Shown one piece after another: positions 40,681 to 51,400 of a stretch of 64,000 bases of DNA; the first letter of the stretch is position 1, and each line of letters starts with the position of its first letter. Source of the DNA: Candidatus Symbiopectobacterium endolongispinus (GTDB lineage: Bacteria > Pseudomonadota > Gammaproteobacteria > Enterobacterales > Enterobacteriaceae); assembly GCF_018777385.1 (NCBI RefSeq), contig NZ_JAFJYB010000003.1, forward strand, positions 558,001-622,000, given 5' to 3'. The translations under genes were made by a program, and so were the position numbers. Under the pieces are notes generated by a model. It did not search any database. It worked only from the letters and a program-made list of their open reading frames with translations, and was not told the origin of the DNA.

Positions 40681-41597
40681 ATGACGCGTGCTCAAAACAA
40701 CCCAGTGTTTGCCAAGATAATCAAGCAGGCGCTCAGCTACACAACCCAACACTGGGTTACGCCCTCGCCGATAGCACAGGTAAAAATCCTTTACGCGGAC
40801 CAGTCCCATACACGTGTACCGGTGATATATGACCAGACGATAGTTATCCTGTTTCAGGGCAGGAAGATTGGCTATGTGGGTGATACCGTTTTTCAGTATG
40901 ACGCAGAAAACTATTTGTTGGTGACAGTGCCGCTGCCGTTTGAATGCGAGACGGTTGCCAGTGTTGAACAGCCTTTGGTGGGGATCTCCATCCGGATCGA
41001 TCCGCAGGTACTCCAGGAATTGCTGCTGGATATTGGCGATGATGATAGCGTTATTCGCCCGTGCTCAGACTCTTGCGGTGTGAACAGTGTGCCGTTTACC
41101 TAAGAGATGCTGTGTGCCGTTGAACGATTGTTTGATGCGATGAAAACTCCCCGTGATGCACGAGTGCTGGGGCCGATGATCGTCAAAGAGATTACCTACC
41201 ATATCCTGTGTGGGGAGCGGCGTTGCAGGCGCTGGTCAACCGGCATACCCATTTCAGCCAGATCGCTAAAGCGCTGCGTCGTATCGAAAATCACTATGCG
41301 GATAGCCTTAATGTGGAGCAATTGGCGGCGGAAGTGAATATGAGCGTGTCCGCGTTTCACCATAACTTTAAGGCGGTGACCAATACCTCACCGCTGCAAT
41401 ACCTGAAGTCTTACCGGCTGCATAAAGCGCGCCTGATGATGCTCAATGATGGCGTGCGGGCTGGAGCGGCGGCGGTGCGCGTTGGGTATGAGAGCGTGTC
41501 ACAATTCAGTCGGGAATTTAAACGCTACTTTGGCGCAACGCCAGGTGACGAAGTGGCACGGCTGAAAGTCACCAATATGGCGGTTGAAGAGAGCTGA
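40681..41597 (+). pseudogene. yqhC: AraC-family regulator YqhC (broken)
   Basis: About 305 codons. The start at 40681 (MTRAQNNPVFAKI) follows a GAGTGAGG ribosome site; the frame is open further upstream, but not convincingly coding. The sensor half has YLLVTVPLPFECET, as in E. coli YqhC; the C-terminal half has two HTH motifs ([41 protein letters not shown]). Lesions: TAA at 41101-41103 before EMLCAVERLFD, and a frame change near 41205-41215. It would activate yqhD under aldehyde stress. Confidence 0.9.
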
Positions 41598-41833
41598 AAT
41601 AGCCAGACAGGCAGGAATAAAGGGTGTCAAGCGGGAGAGGATGGAGAGGATATTGTGTCAGCACGCTGTATCAGCATAACTGCGCATTCTGCGCAACTTC
41701 TTGCTCAGACTTGGCGTAAGGGAAATGGCCTTCAAGTAATTATTGTTTAAAAACAACAATATAAAAATTAGCATGCGAATTGCTTTACGAACGGTGCAAT
41801 GACTCAACCCGTTCAATAACAAGGAGCAACACT

Positions 41834-42352
41834 ATGCCAACTCCATGCTATATCAGCATCGAAGGAAAAACACAGGGCAATATCACCGCAGGTGCCTTCA
41901 CCTCTGACTCCGTCGGCAACATATACGTGCAGGGCCACGAAGATGAAATGCTGGTACAGGAATTCAAACACGTTGTCACCGTACCGACTGACCCGCAATC
42001 AGGCCAGCCTTCTGGTCAACGCGTCCACAAACCGTTCAAATTCACCGTCGCGTTGAACAAAGCCGTTCCGCTGATGTACAACGCGCTGGCCTCCGGTGAA
42101 ATGCTGCCGACCGTGACCCTGAAGTGGTATCGCACTTCCGTGGAAGGCAAGCAGGAGCACTTCTTCTCTACCGTGTTGACTGACGCCACCATCGTGGACA
42201 TCAACTGCCAGATGCCACACTGCCAGGCCCCGTCAAAGCTGGACTATACCCAGCTTATCGAAGTCCCTCTGGCCTACCGCAAAATCGACTGGGAGCACAC
42301 TGTTGCCGGAACCTCTGGTTCTGATGACTGGCGTGCGCCGGTCGAAGCCTAA
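41834..42352 (+). CDS. hcp: Type VI secretion tube protein Hcp
   Basis: 172 residues, intact, with a strong AAGGAG ribosome site. Starts MPTPCYISIEGKTQGNI; contains VGNIYVQGHEDEML and HKPFKFTVALNKAVP, typical of Hcp1-family proteins. Hcp rings stack into the T6SS tube and can carry small effectors. It begins the effector island; no structural T6SS genes are in the window, so it depends on an apparatus encoded elsewhere. It has its own terminator before vgrG. Confidence 0.95.
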   Translation: MPTPCYISIEGKTQGNITAGAFTSDSVGNIYVQGHEDEMLVQEFKHVVTVPTDPQSGQPSGQRVHKPFKFTVALNKAVPLMYNALASGEMLPTVTLKWYRTSVEGKQEHFFSTVLTDATIVDINCQMPHCQAPSKLDYTQLIEVPLAYRKIDWEHTVAGTSGSDDWRAPVEA

Positions 42353-42364
42353 GCGCAGATGTAT

Positions 42365-42387
42365 AACCCGGCACTGTGCCGGGTTTT
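42365..42387 (+). terminator. hcp terminator
   Basis: AACCCGGCAC and GTGCCGGGTT make a tight stem-loop followed by TTTT, 12 bp after the hcp stop. It would give an abundant hcp transcript separate from vgrG. Confidence 0.85.
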
Positions 42388-42554
42388 CTGCGTTTGTTAC
42401 TGCAACCGTTTTGATTCATCAGCACCACAACAAGCACGGGCGCTGTGCACTGGGTTAACCCAACGCACAGCGTCATGACAGAAACGACGACGAACCGGTC
42501 AGTCATCGGGGCGTGCGGTAGCCATGGTAGGGCGAAACAATAAGGAGAGAACAG

Positions 42555-44543
42555 GTGGCAAACAGCACAGGATTACAGTTCACCGTGACACTCGGCACGC
42601 TGCCAGCAAGCACGTTTGCGGTGGTGGATTTCAGGCTTGATGAGGGATTGAATCGTCCCTTTAGCTTGTCACTGAATCTGGCCAGCGCTCAGCCAGACAT
42701 TGATTTCAGCGCCGTGTTGGATCAGCCCTGCGAACTGTTGATATGGTTCGAAGGTGAACTTCAGCGTCGCGTCAGCGGCATCGTCAGTGCCTTTACCCAA
42801 GGCGATACCGGTTTTCGTCGTACCCGCTATCAGGCAGAGGTGCGTCCGGCCTTGCGGCGCGCGGGCCTGCGCACCAACACGCGCATTTTCCAATCGCAGA
42901 AGCCGGATGCCATTATCAGCACCTTGTTGCAGGAAACGGGTATTACTGATTTCGCTTTTGCGCTGCGCCACGAGCATGCTGAGCGCGAATATTGCGTACA
43001 GTATCGTGAAAGCGATCTGGCATTTATCAGCCGTCTGGCAGCGGAAGAGGGAATGTATTTCTTCCATGAGTATGAAGCAGGCAAACACCGGGTGGTGTTC
43101 GCCGATGATGCGGGTGCGTTGGAGAAAGGCCCTGAGCTGTTTTTCAATCTGGCGGCACAGGGATTGTCGGAAGGCGCTTACGTCAGGCGTTTTCACTATG
43201 CGGAACGCGTCAGTACGGCGGAAGTTGCGCTGAAAGACTACAGCTTTAAAACCCCCTCCTATGGATTGATGCACAGCAATCTGAGCCGGGATTTGACTCA
43301 TCAGCGCGAAACATACCAGCACTATGATTATCCGGGCCGTTTTAAACAGGACCCGAGCGGTAAGGCATTTAGCGCTTTCCGTCTGGATGCGCTGCGTGCC
43401 GACGCCGTTACCGCCACCGGAGAATCCAACTGTGCGGCGTTGATGCCCGGCAACATGTTTACGTTGACGAAGCATCCACAACAGGCGCTTAACATCGTGT
43501 GGCAAACGGTGTCAGTGACGCATGTTGGTCAGCAGCCTCAGGCTTTGGAAGAGGAGAGCGGGGGCGAGCCCACGACGCTAAGCAACGCATTCTCTGTGGC
43601 GAAAGCCGGTACGACCTGGCGTTCGAACCTCCCGTTTAAGCCGATGGTGGACGGCCCACAGATTGCGACAGTGGTTGGTCAGGCAGGCGAGGAGATCTAC
43701 TGCGATAATTTTGGCCGCGTCAAACTGCAATTCCCCTGGGATCGTTACGGTGCCAGTGATGATCAAAGTTCCTGCTGGGTGCGTGTCAGTCAGGGCTGGG
43801 CGGGCGGTCAGTATGGTTTGATTGCTATCCCGCGCATTGGGCATGAAGTGATCGTCAGCTTTTTGGAGGGGGATCCCGATCAACCCATCATCACCGGGCG
43901 CACCTTCCATGCCACCAACCCGACGCCGTATTTGTTGCCGGAGCACAAGACCCGTACCACGTTGCGCACCGACACGCACAAGGGCAGCGGTTTTAACGAA
44001 TTGCGTTTTGAAGATGAAGCCACGCGTGAGCAGATCTATCTGCATACGCAGAAGGATCGTGACACGTTGGTGAACAATATTCACCGGCAAAGCATCGGAC
44101 GTGACCAACACCTGAGCGTGGCGCAGGACCAGTTTCAGCGCGTTGACCGCCATCGTCACCGCACTGTTGGTCAGGATGATTTCGAGCAAATCGGCCAGTC
44201 GCTGAAACGCTTTATCGGCGGGGGTGAGGTGAGTCATATCGAAGGGAGTCGACACTCGACCATCACTGGCTTGGAAGAGACACTGATCGGCGCGCATCAA
44301 CGGGTTTTAGTTAATACCGACAGCTACCTGAAAGCGGCGGATATTGTGCTGGAAGCCGGCCAGGCATTAACCATCAAAGCGCCCGGCGGGTTTATCAAAA
44401 TTGACAGTGCGGGTGTCACCATTTCCGGCACTCTGGTCAAAATTAACGATGGTGGTTCAGCGGGGGCGGGCACCGCGCCAGTCTCCATTGCGCCCGAGAC
44501 ACCGAGAGCCCCCACGTTGCCCGACGCGCCGGACAGACGCTAA
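42555..44543 (+). CDS. vgrG: Type VI secretion spike protein VgrG (TssI)
   Basis: 662 residues from a GTG at 42555 with GGAGAGA upstream. Gp27-like part: [38 protein letters not shown]. Gp5-like OB part: [60 protein letters not shown]. The beta-helix needle follows ([19 protein letters not shown]) and ends in [11 protein letters not shown]. No C-terminal effector extension. Intact. The PAAR-lipase gene begins 9 bp later, which points to that protein as the cargo of this spike. Confidence 0.96.
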   Translation: MANSTGLQFTVTLGTLPASTFAVVDFRLDEGLNRPFSLSLNLASAQPDIDFSAVLDQPCELLIWFEGELQRRVSGIVSAFTQGDTGFRRTRYQAEVRPALRRAGLRTNTRIFQSQKPDAIISTLLQETGITDFAFALRHEHAEREYCVQYRESDLAFISRLAAEEGMYFFHEYEAGKHRVVFADDAGALEKGPELFFNLAAQGLSEGAYVRRFHYAERVSTAEVALKDYSFKTPSYGLMHSNLSRDLTHQRETYQHYDYPGRFKQDPSGKAFSAFRLDALRADAVTATGESNCAALMPGNMFTLTKHPQQALNIVWQTVSVTHVGQQPQALEEESGGEPTTLSNAFSVAKAGTTWRSNLPFKPMVDGPQIATVVGQAGEEIYCDNFGRVKLQFPWDRYGASDDQSSCWVRVSQGWAGGQYGLIAIPRIGHEVIVSFLEGDPDQPIITGRTFHATNPTPYLLPEHKTRTTLRTDTHKGSGFNELRFEDEATREQIYLHTQKDRDTLVNNIHRQSIGRDQHLSVAQDQFQRVDRHRHRTVGQDDFEQIGQSLKRFIGGGEVSHIEGSRHSTITGLEETLIGAHQRVLVNTDSYLKAADIVLEAGQALTIKAPGGFIKIDSAGVTISGTLVKINDGGSAGAGTAPVSIAPETPRAPTLPDAPDRR

Positions 44544-44552
44544 GGAGAGAGC

Positions 44553-45803
44553 ATGCCCAGTGCAGCACGACTGGGAGACAACTGTGCCGGTCACGGCTGT
44601 TTTCCTGCTACGCCGATTATCGCCGGAAGTGGCGATGTCATCATCAATGGCAAACTGGCGGCACTGGTTGGCGACGCTATCGGCTGCGGTGGTTCCGTTG
44701 CCGCAGGCAGCGGCGATGTGATTATTGGCAGTACGCCTTACCAATCTCCGGTCAAAGCATGCGCGGAACAGTCCGCAAAAAATCGTGCACCACTGCTGGC
44801 CTTGACACTGATGCTATTGCCTACGCTGATGGAGTGGGCACAATCGGCGGAGTTGCCGATGGTGGATGAGCTGTTGACGTTGGCGCAACGCAAAGATCGC
44901 TATCTGGCGCGCGCCAAACTGGCAACCGAGGCGACATCCCTGCCGGGATTGGTGTATGCAGCGAAACGTCTGGCGTTCAACAACGACAATATTCTGCGAG
45001 CGGAAGCTGCACAGTATGTTTACTCGGTGGACGAATTTCGGCGCGGTGTAATGGATAAATTACTGAAAGCACCCGTCGGGCTGGAACTGTTGGATACCAG
45101 CAAGCTGCCCGGCTTGGCGGCGAGCGACTTTACCGATAGCAAAACCGGCTTTGGTGCAGCACTGCTTAAATCAGCGGTGAATGGAGAGACCATGCTGACT
45201 TACCGGGGCACCAACAATGCGGTGACCGGCGTGCAAGATTGAGTGACGAATGCCAGCCAGGGGATGGGGATGAAATCCGATCAATACAACCAGGCGATGT
45301 ACCTGGCAACCAAGGTAAAGGATGTGATCTCTCCAGCTCCGGTAATTGTTGGTCATTCGCTGGGCGGCGGGCTGGCTTCCGCTGCCGTCAGTGTCACCAA
45401 ACTGCCGGGGTTTACCTTTAACGCCGCGGGATTGCATGAAAACACGGTGGCGCGTGCTGGAGGGACATCGCTGGTAGATACCTCTACGCTGATTAAAACG
45501 CAGGCGATGGATGGTGAGATCCTCACCCTGGTGCAAAACTACGCTACCCCATTGTTGCCGGGCTTGCTTTCCGGCGCCAGAGCATTAATTGGCGGCAATG
45601 CCGGCGCTGCAATCGGCGGTGTGATGGGTGTGGTCAAGTTACTGGACGGCGCGTTGCCGAAAGCGAGCGGAGAGATGTTATCTCTACCTGATTCCGGCGG
45701 ATCGCCATTGGCCCGTCACGGTATGGATCAGGTGATTGCCGGTATTGAAAACCAGAAAAAAGAAGACATCGGACAAATCACCAGCACCTTCGGGGGGATG
45801 TAA
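44553..45803 (+). pseudogene. PAAR-domain lipase effector (T6SS), nonsense before catalytic Ser
   Basis: About 416 codons. Residues 1-70 form a PAAR tip domain (ARLGDNCAGHGCFPATPIIAG; GDVIIGSTPYQSPVKAC). A hydrophobic segment follows (LLALTLMLLPTLMEW), then a class-3-lipase-like domain with the start of its core (MLTYRGTNNAVTGVQD) and the nucleophile elbow VIVGHSLGGGLASAA. A TGA at 45240-45242 replaces what was probably Trp between these two parts, so only the PAAR half can be made. It could still cap VgrG but not kill. The next gene overlaps the stop by one base. Confidence 0.88.
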
Positions 45804-46644
45804 TGCAATGGTTAGTCAGACACAAAGCGCTACCGCGCCGTGGATTATGGCCTGCTGTTGGGCTAACCGGTCGCACGCGGGCGGCATGGTTGGGAGCAGT
45901 GCTGATCGGGCTGCTTACGGCTTGTCAGGCAGGGGGGCACAGTATGGATGCCAGTGAACTTTTTTCCCCCTCAGTGGTGGCGGTGTTGCACAACATTCAA
46001 AAAGGTGACGCGGCAGGAGCCAGTTATTCACTGAGTCACGGAGTCGATCTCAATGTGCAGGGCAAAGAGGGGGGGTGACGCCGCGGCAATGGCTCATCTA
46101 TCAAACCCAGGATAAACGTGCAGTGCAATGGGCACTGACGCTGGGGGCCGATCCCAATTTCAAAGATGGCGCCGGTGATAGCGCGGTCAATACCCTTGCG
46201 GGAGCGAAAGATCCCGAATGGCTGCGCCTCATGCTGGATACAGGTGGTAACCCGAATGCCATCGGCCGGCGTGGACAACCCGCGCTGTTTGCTGCCATCG
46301 GTGAAGATCGCTGGGACAATGTGCGACTGCTGGTGGCGCGCGGTGCTGATATCGAGCTGGCCGATGAGGCGAAGACCACCAGTGTGCATTACGCCGCTTA
46401 TTTGAACAAATATCAGATGGTGCACTGGCTGATTGAGCAGGACGCACAGGTAGAAACCTATTCCGTGACGGGAAGCAGTCTGGCATGGCGCGTGTACGAA
46501 AGCGTATCCATTATGGCACAGCAATCACCGGAATATCCCTGGCTGCTTAAGGTGCAGCAGCAATTGCGGGATAAAGGTGTGTCCTTCCCGCCGCGCTCTC
46601 CGGTGCAGATGCGCGCACAGTGGGAAAAAGGCCACACGCCGTAA
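45803..46644 (+). pseudogene. Ankyrin-repeat lipoprotein, candidate lipase immunity protein (frameshifted)
   Basis: About 280 codons. N-terminus with a hydrophobic stretch ending in the lipobox LLTAC, so it was an envelope lipoprotein. Then ankyrin repeats: NIQKGDAAGASYSLSHGVDL, WALTLGADPNFKDGAGDSAV, LMLDTGGNPNAIGRRGQPAL, LLVARGADIELADEAKTTSV. A frame change lies at the G7 run 46069-46075 (GKEG to TPRQWLIYQ). Start and lipase stop overlap as TAATG, the layout of effector-immunity pairs; periplasmic placement fits protection from a phospholipase delivered by T6SS. Function is inferred. Confidence 0.75.
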
Positions 46645-46767
46645 TCTCAAAACCCATTTGAATCTTTTTGTCACCTCGCTATTACGTTTTGTCCTGCGTT
46701 TTTTCGGCGCAGGACACTTCCCGGCACCTCACATTCACGCGTTAGCGACGAATGTATTCCACAAAAC

Positions 46768-47579
46768 ATGACGAATTCAGAAAACATAATAACGATGACA
46801 AACAGCTTTACCCTGTTTGACATCAGCCAGCGTGCAGCACCCTTGTACGCCGTGATATCCCTGCTGGATTATCCGGAACTGCCCGAATATTGGCAGGCAT
46901 TTCAGCTCGCTGCGGCGGGACTCTGGCAGCAGTTGCATTTTACGCCGCAAGCAGAAGCGTGGCAGCGCTGAGCTCCTCTGGTGGTTCAGGTATAGGAGGG
47001 CAAAGCGGGAGAAACGCTGGTGCACTGGCTGGAGGAAACCGCTGCGGCGGGGCACGGCGGGCGTTTCTTGACCAGATGACACAGATCTATCTCCCCATGA
47101 TTGATGATGATAAGCGGTGCTATCGCCTGCTGGCGCAGCAAGATACACCGGCAACCGTACACGCCGATACGTTCTACCAGATTCAACTTACGCCAGAGCA
47201 GTATGCGCTGCTGGCGCATGACAACCGCCTGCACCGTTTGGCCAATGAACTCTTCCTTTATGCGAGCACACTCACGGCGTTTCCGCTTGATATCGAGGTG
47301 GTCAAACAGCGCTTTCTCAGTGGCATTGCGCTGGCAAAACAGTATTACCCCTTCGCTGGTGAAGCAGAGTGCGAGGCCTGGTCTGCACACCGTTGGGTAT
47401 TGGGCAGCGAGTTTTATCACCATCCGGCTTTTATTCCTCTCACCGAACGCTACACGCTGGCAGACAGCTTGCGGATTTTTAAGTCCGCGCCTGAACACCT
47501 TGACAGTGTGCGTCTTCATTATCATCGCCCCGGTTGGATGCGGGGCGATTTACCCGACATTTCGGAGGTTGCGCTGTGA
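46768..47579 (+). pseudogene. VgrG-island adaptor-like protein (DUF4123-like, broken)
   Basis: About 270 codons in three pieces: LYAVISLLDYPELPEYWQAF at the N-terminus, APLVVQV..LVHWLEE in the middle, and a clean C-terminal part (LTPEQYALLAHDNRLHRLAN; FLSGIALAKQYYPFAGEAEC). Lesions: TGA at about 46969-46971, TAG near 46994, and a frame change near 47055-47070. The N-terminal pattern is reminiscent of DUF4123 adaptors, which load effectors on VgrG, but the match is weak. No Shine-Dalgarno is evident; the start may be 46795. Its stop overlaps the next gene's GTG by 3 nt. Confidence 0.5.
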
Positions 47580-48483
47580 GTGTTTCCCCACCGTTTTTAG
47601 CGTTAGTTGAGGAAGATGACGCCGCCTGGCAAGCACGTCTGGCTCAGGGTGGCTGCTTTGTGATTGCGGAGGCCGCACTCAACGATGCCGTGCCCTGGCT
47701 GGCTGAACGCTGTGGAGGCAACTTGGATCAAACGCGTGTGTATTGGGGCGAGGCCGGTCGCGAGCACGCGAGCATTTCGCCTTACTGCATTCCGGTGCAC
47801 AGCGCCAACTGGACACAGGTGCGAGAGCATCTGTTGATACAGGACGGCTGGGGCATGGGAATGCAGTAAGGCGTGGTTTATGCGGGCCTATGCGCCGCGC
47901 GATCAACTGATGGCGCTGATGAAGCACTTTCGTCAGTAGAGCCTGATTTCGCCGCCCTCTGGCGAGAGTGCCATTCTGCGTATCGGTGACTGGCAGGTGG
48001 TGAATGCATTGCTCGCTGTCAGCACGGCACAAGAGGCCAATGCCCTCTATGGCCCGGTCGCCAGCTACTGCGATATTGCGCCATAAGGCCGCGTTCAAGC
48101 CCTGACTCTGACGGCGCGCGAACCGCATTCGGTGTCGGATAGCCTACCGCGCCAACTGAGCACAGCGCAGTGGCAAGCGCTGCTGGAACCCGCACAGCAG
48201 CAGGAACTGGCGCGCTATACGGCGCATCTGCGCACGTATCACACGCGTTGGAAGGATGCGCCAGAGGACGCGTTGCTGGACTTTACCCGCCAGCATATGG
48301 CACAGGCGCAGCAAAACGGGTCCAACAACGATCGGGACGCTGGCACTGGTCACCGAACTGGGGCCGGATTTTCCCCAACAGCCTTGGGCGCAACCTCTTC
48401 TGTCGCAGCCGGAAAACATCGGCATTAAAAGTCGTATGGATCGCCTGTATCAAGCCGCTATTGATCAACTGGACGAAGCGTAA
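47576..48483 (+). pseudogene. DUF4123-type T6SS effector adaptor for Rhs (broken)
   Basis: About 300 codons from a GTG at 47576. Readable pieces: FLALVEEDDAAWQARLAQGG, VYWGEAGREHASISPYCIPV, AYAPRDQLMALMKHFRQ, ILRIGDWQVVNALLAV, ALLEPAQQQELARYTAHLRT and LVTELGPDFPQQPWAQPLL. The order of these pieces fits DUF4123 adaptors (Tap/TEC), which sit between vgrG and an effector gene and hand the effector to the spike. Lesions: frame change near 47866, TAG near 47938, TAA near 48084, frame change near 48320. Directly upstream of the Rhs gene, whose product it probably served. Confidence 0.6.
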
Positions 48484-48498
48484 TAAGGACGTCATGTT

Positions 48499-51400
48499 AT
48501 GACTTAGGAAAAACATGCCTTGGCGCAAAGTGGTGAAGCCGCGGTCGAAAACTTTGGCACCAATAACCGAATATCGGGGGGATGTGCGACGTGCGCCTGC
48601 GAAATCCTCATTAATTACGAATACGATTCAGGCGATCCGGTACCGGATGCGCAGTTCGTTTTGACCGACAGCAAAAATACTAAAATCGAAGGCAAAACGG
48701 ATGAGAACGGAAAAGTATTTATCTATAACATGGGGTGCGGTGCCTTTGAAATATTATTGGGTGAAGGCTCTGATAAATTCGTTCCCACGGAAAAAATAAC
48801 CCGGTGATACAATCCTCACCAGAAAATGCAGCATTGGCCGGGGAATATTTTGCGCTTTATGTAGAAATGCGAAAGCTGAATCCGGTGGTTTATGATGAGC
48901 ATTCCCAGCTTGCGGCGAGGCTGGGTATCATGCACACAGTATTCCTCCCCACTATAAACCCGCCTATGAGCGTTTTTGTGTTTTAGTCCGGAAAATCCGC
49001 CGCTGAGATCCCGCTTTTCGCAAAGAGATTGGCCGCATACATAACAGCATCTCCGCAGAGGTTGCAACCTCTGCGCAGCAGATAGACTCTGCTGTATTGC
49101 TAATGGGAGAAATCATTCTGGGGTGTATCCCGGTTGTCGGGCCGGCGATAGATGCGATCTGTATTGCTGAATGGTGTTACAACACCTATCAAAAACCCGC
49201 ATTGCTTGATGATCCGATGCATCAAATGGACGGCGTTTTTTGCGCTATCGGCGTTATTCCCGGGCTTGGCGACGCTATGAAAATCAGCGGGCGCGCCATT
49301 ACCGATGCGATGCGAAAAGTAAAAACTTGGTCGCCTGAAAAAAATTCAGGAAGCCATAAAACTGATTCGTGGATTAAGTAACGGAAACATTGTCAAGTGG
49401 ATCGCAAAAATGCGATCCGAAATGAGAACTTATGCGGATGAAGCCAAGGTCATCTTGACGAAGATGAAAGTGGCGTTACAAAAAGTTATTAATGAATCAT
49501 CACTGGGTAATAATTGGATTATCACGTTGATGAAAGATACTTTCCATAAAATGGTGGAGTATCTGGGTAAGCTATTTGATTTAGTCGACGCTACCGTCAC
49601 GTTAATTGATAGCGAATTTGTTGCCTTTATTCCCAATATCATGACTCAGGCAGTGGGGAGTGCGCGCGCCAAAGTAACGTGCAGCGCTTCAGGGCTGGAA
49701 ATAGAGAAAGGCGCTTCGGGGGATTATCGTACCGAGGAAGAGAGCAATGAAGATGTTAAGAGAACAAAAGACACCGGATTAACCAATAGCGCGGTAGGGA
49801 TTGCGGCAGCCATGGCGGCGGTAGGGTTTGGCCGGGTCCGGGGTGGCCGTCACGCGCCTGCCGCGAGCGGCACGCACAAGGCATCGCCGAAAACCACTCA
49901 CGCGCAGACATCCTCACAGCACGGTAAATCTGACACAGTAAAAACGGATACCCCCTCGACGCGTACGGAAACTGCTCCTGCGCACAACAAAGCCAGTGAA
50001 CCCACCACTCAGCACAGCGCTGAGCCTCAGGGTGATAAAGCGCAGACAACCGAAACGCCGAAAACCTCAAAAGGGAAGAAGAAACGACAGAAAAAACGCC
50101 AAGACAGCGGTGCTCAGGATATCAAAGCAAGAAGTAAAAAAGAGACGCGAAGCACCGATCCCAAAGACAATGACAAAGCCAACCAGCAAGACAAGGAAAC
50201 CAACGGTAATAGCAAAACCGCAGAAGAGAATGGTGACCCGGTGAATATGGCGACGGGTGCCGTGGTGGAACGACGCACTGACCTCCAACTCGCGGGGCTA
50301 TTGCCAATCTCACTGGCGCGTTTCTACCGCTCAACCGGTGAACGTCACCCTGGTTTGCTGGGTAACCTGTGGCGCAGTAATTGGGATATCAGCCTTGAGC
50401 TGGATGGCAGCCTGGCGACGCTTATCGACGGTGAATTTAACCGCGCAGTATTTATCCTGCCGGGCGAAGGCGAAGTGAATCGCGCGCCATCAAACCAGGA
50501 ATGGCGGCTCACGCGTGAACAAAACCAACTGATCGTCAGGCGCGTAGGCGGATTGCGCTACCGGTTTGAGCATGCGCTCGGTATGCAACTCTGCCTGACG
50601 GCGATTGAAGACCCTGCGGGCAACCGAGTGAACTTCGAGTGGGAATTCACGGAACTTCGCTGGATCTCACTGCCTGACGGGCGATTCATTCATGTGCTCA
50701 CCGAGCAGCAGCGTATCGTCAAGCTGACGCTCTGCTCGGCGCAGCGCCAGCCGATAAAAACGTTAGCACGCTATACCTATGACGAGCAGGGGCACTTGCT
50801 CAGTGTGCGGGCCAGCGAGGGCCGCAACTTCGACTACCAATACAGCCCGCAAGGCTGGCTGTTGCGCTGGTCTGATTTAAGCACCACCTGGGTCGAACAT
50901 GACTATGACGACAGCGGACGCGCGATACGCGATCGCACTTCCGAAGGCTACTGGGCCGGTCACTTTGAGTACGATGACGCCAATCTCACCAGCTATTACC
51001 ACAGCGGCTTTGGCGGCGTAACGCGCTATGTGCGCGATGCCCGCAACAATATCCTGATCAAATGCATGCCCGATGGCGGTGAAACCAATTTTGAATGGGT
51101 ATATAACTAACTGATAGCAGAAACCGATCCGTTGGGCTAGCGCACGGTTTATGAGCGTAACGCGTGGGGGCAACCTACCACGGTGACGCTGCCGGATGGC
51201 GCGATTCATCGTTACGAATATGACGATGCAGGGCAACTGCTGGCTTATTTCGATCCGCTGGGTAACACATGGCGTTACCAACGTAATGCGCTGGGGCAGA
51301 TCGTTGAAGTTAACGATCCGGAACAACGGGAGTGGTCCTATCGCTACAACGCCACCGGGCAACTGGATGCGTTGATCGGCCCGGACGGCGTACTCCAGCA

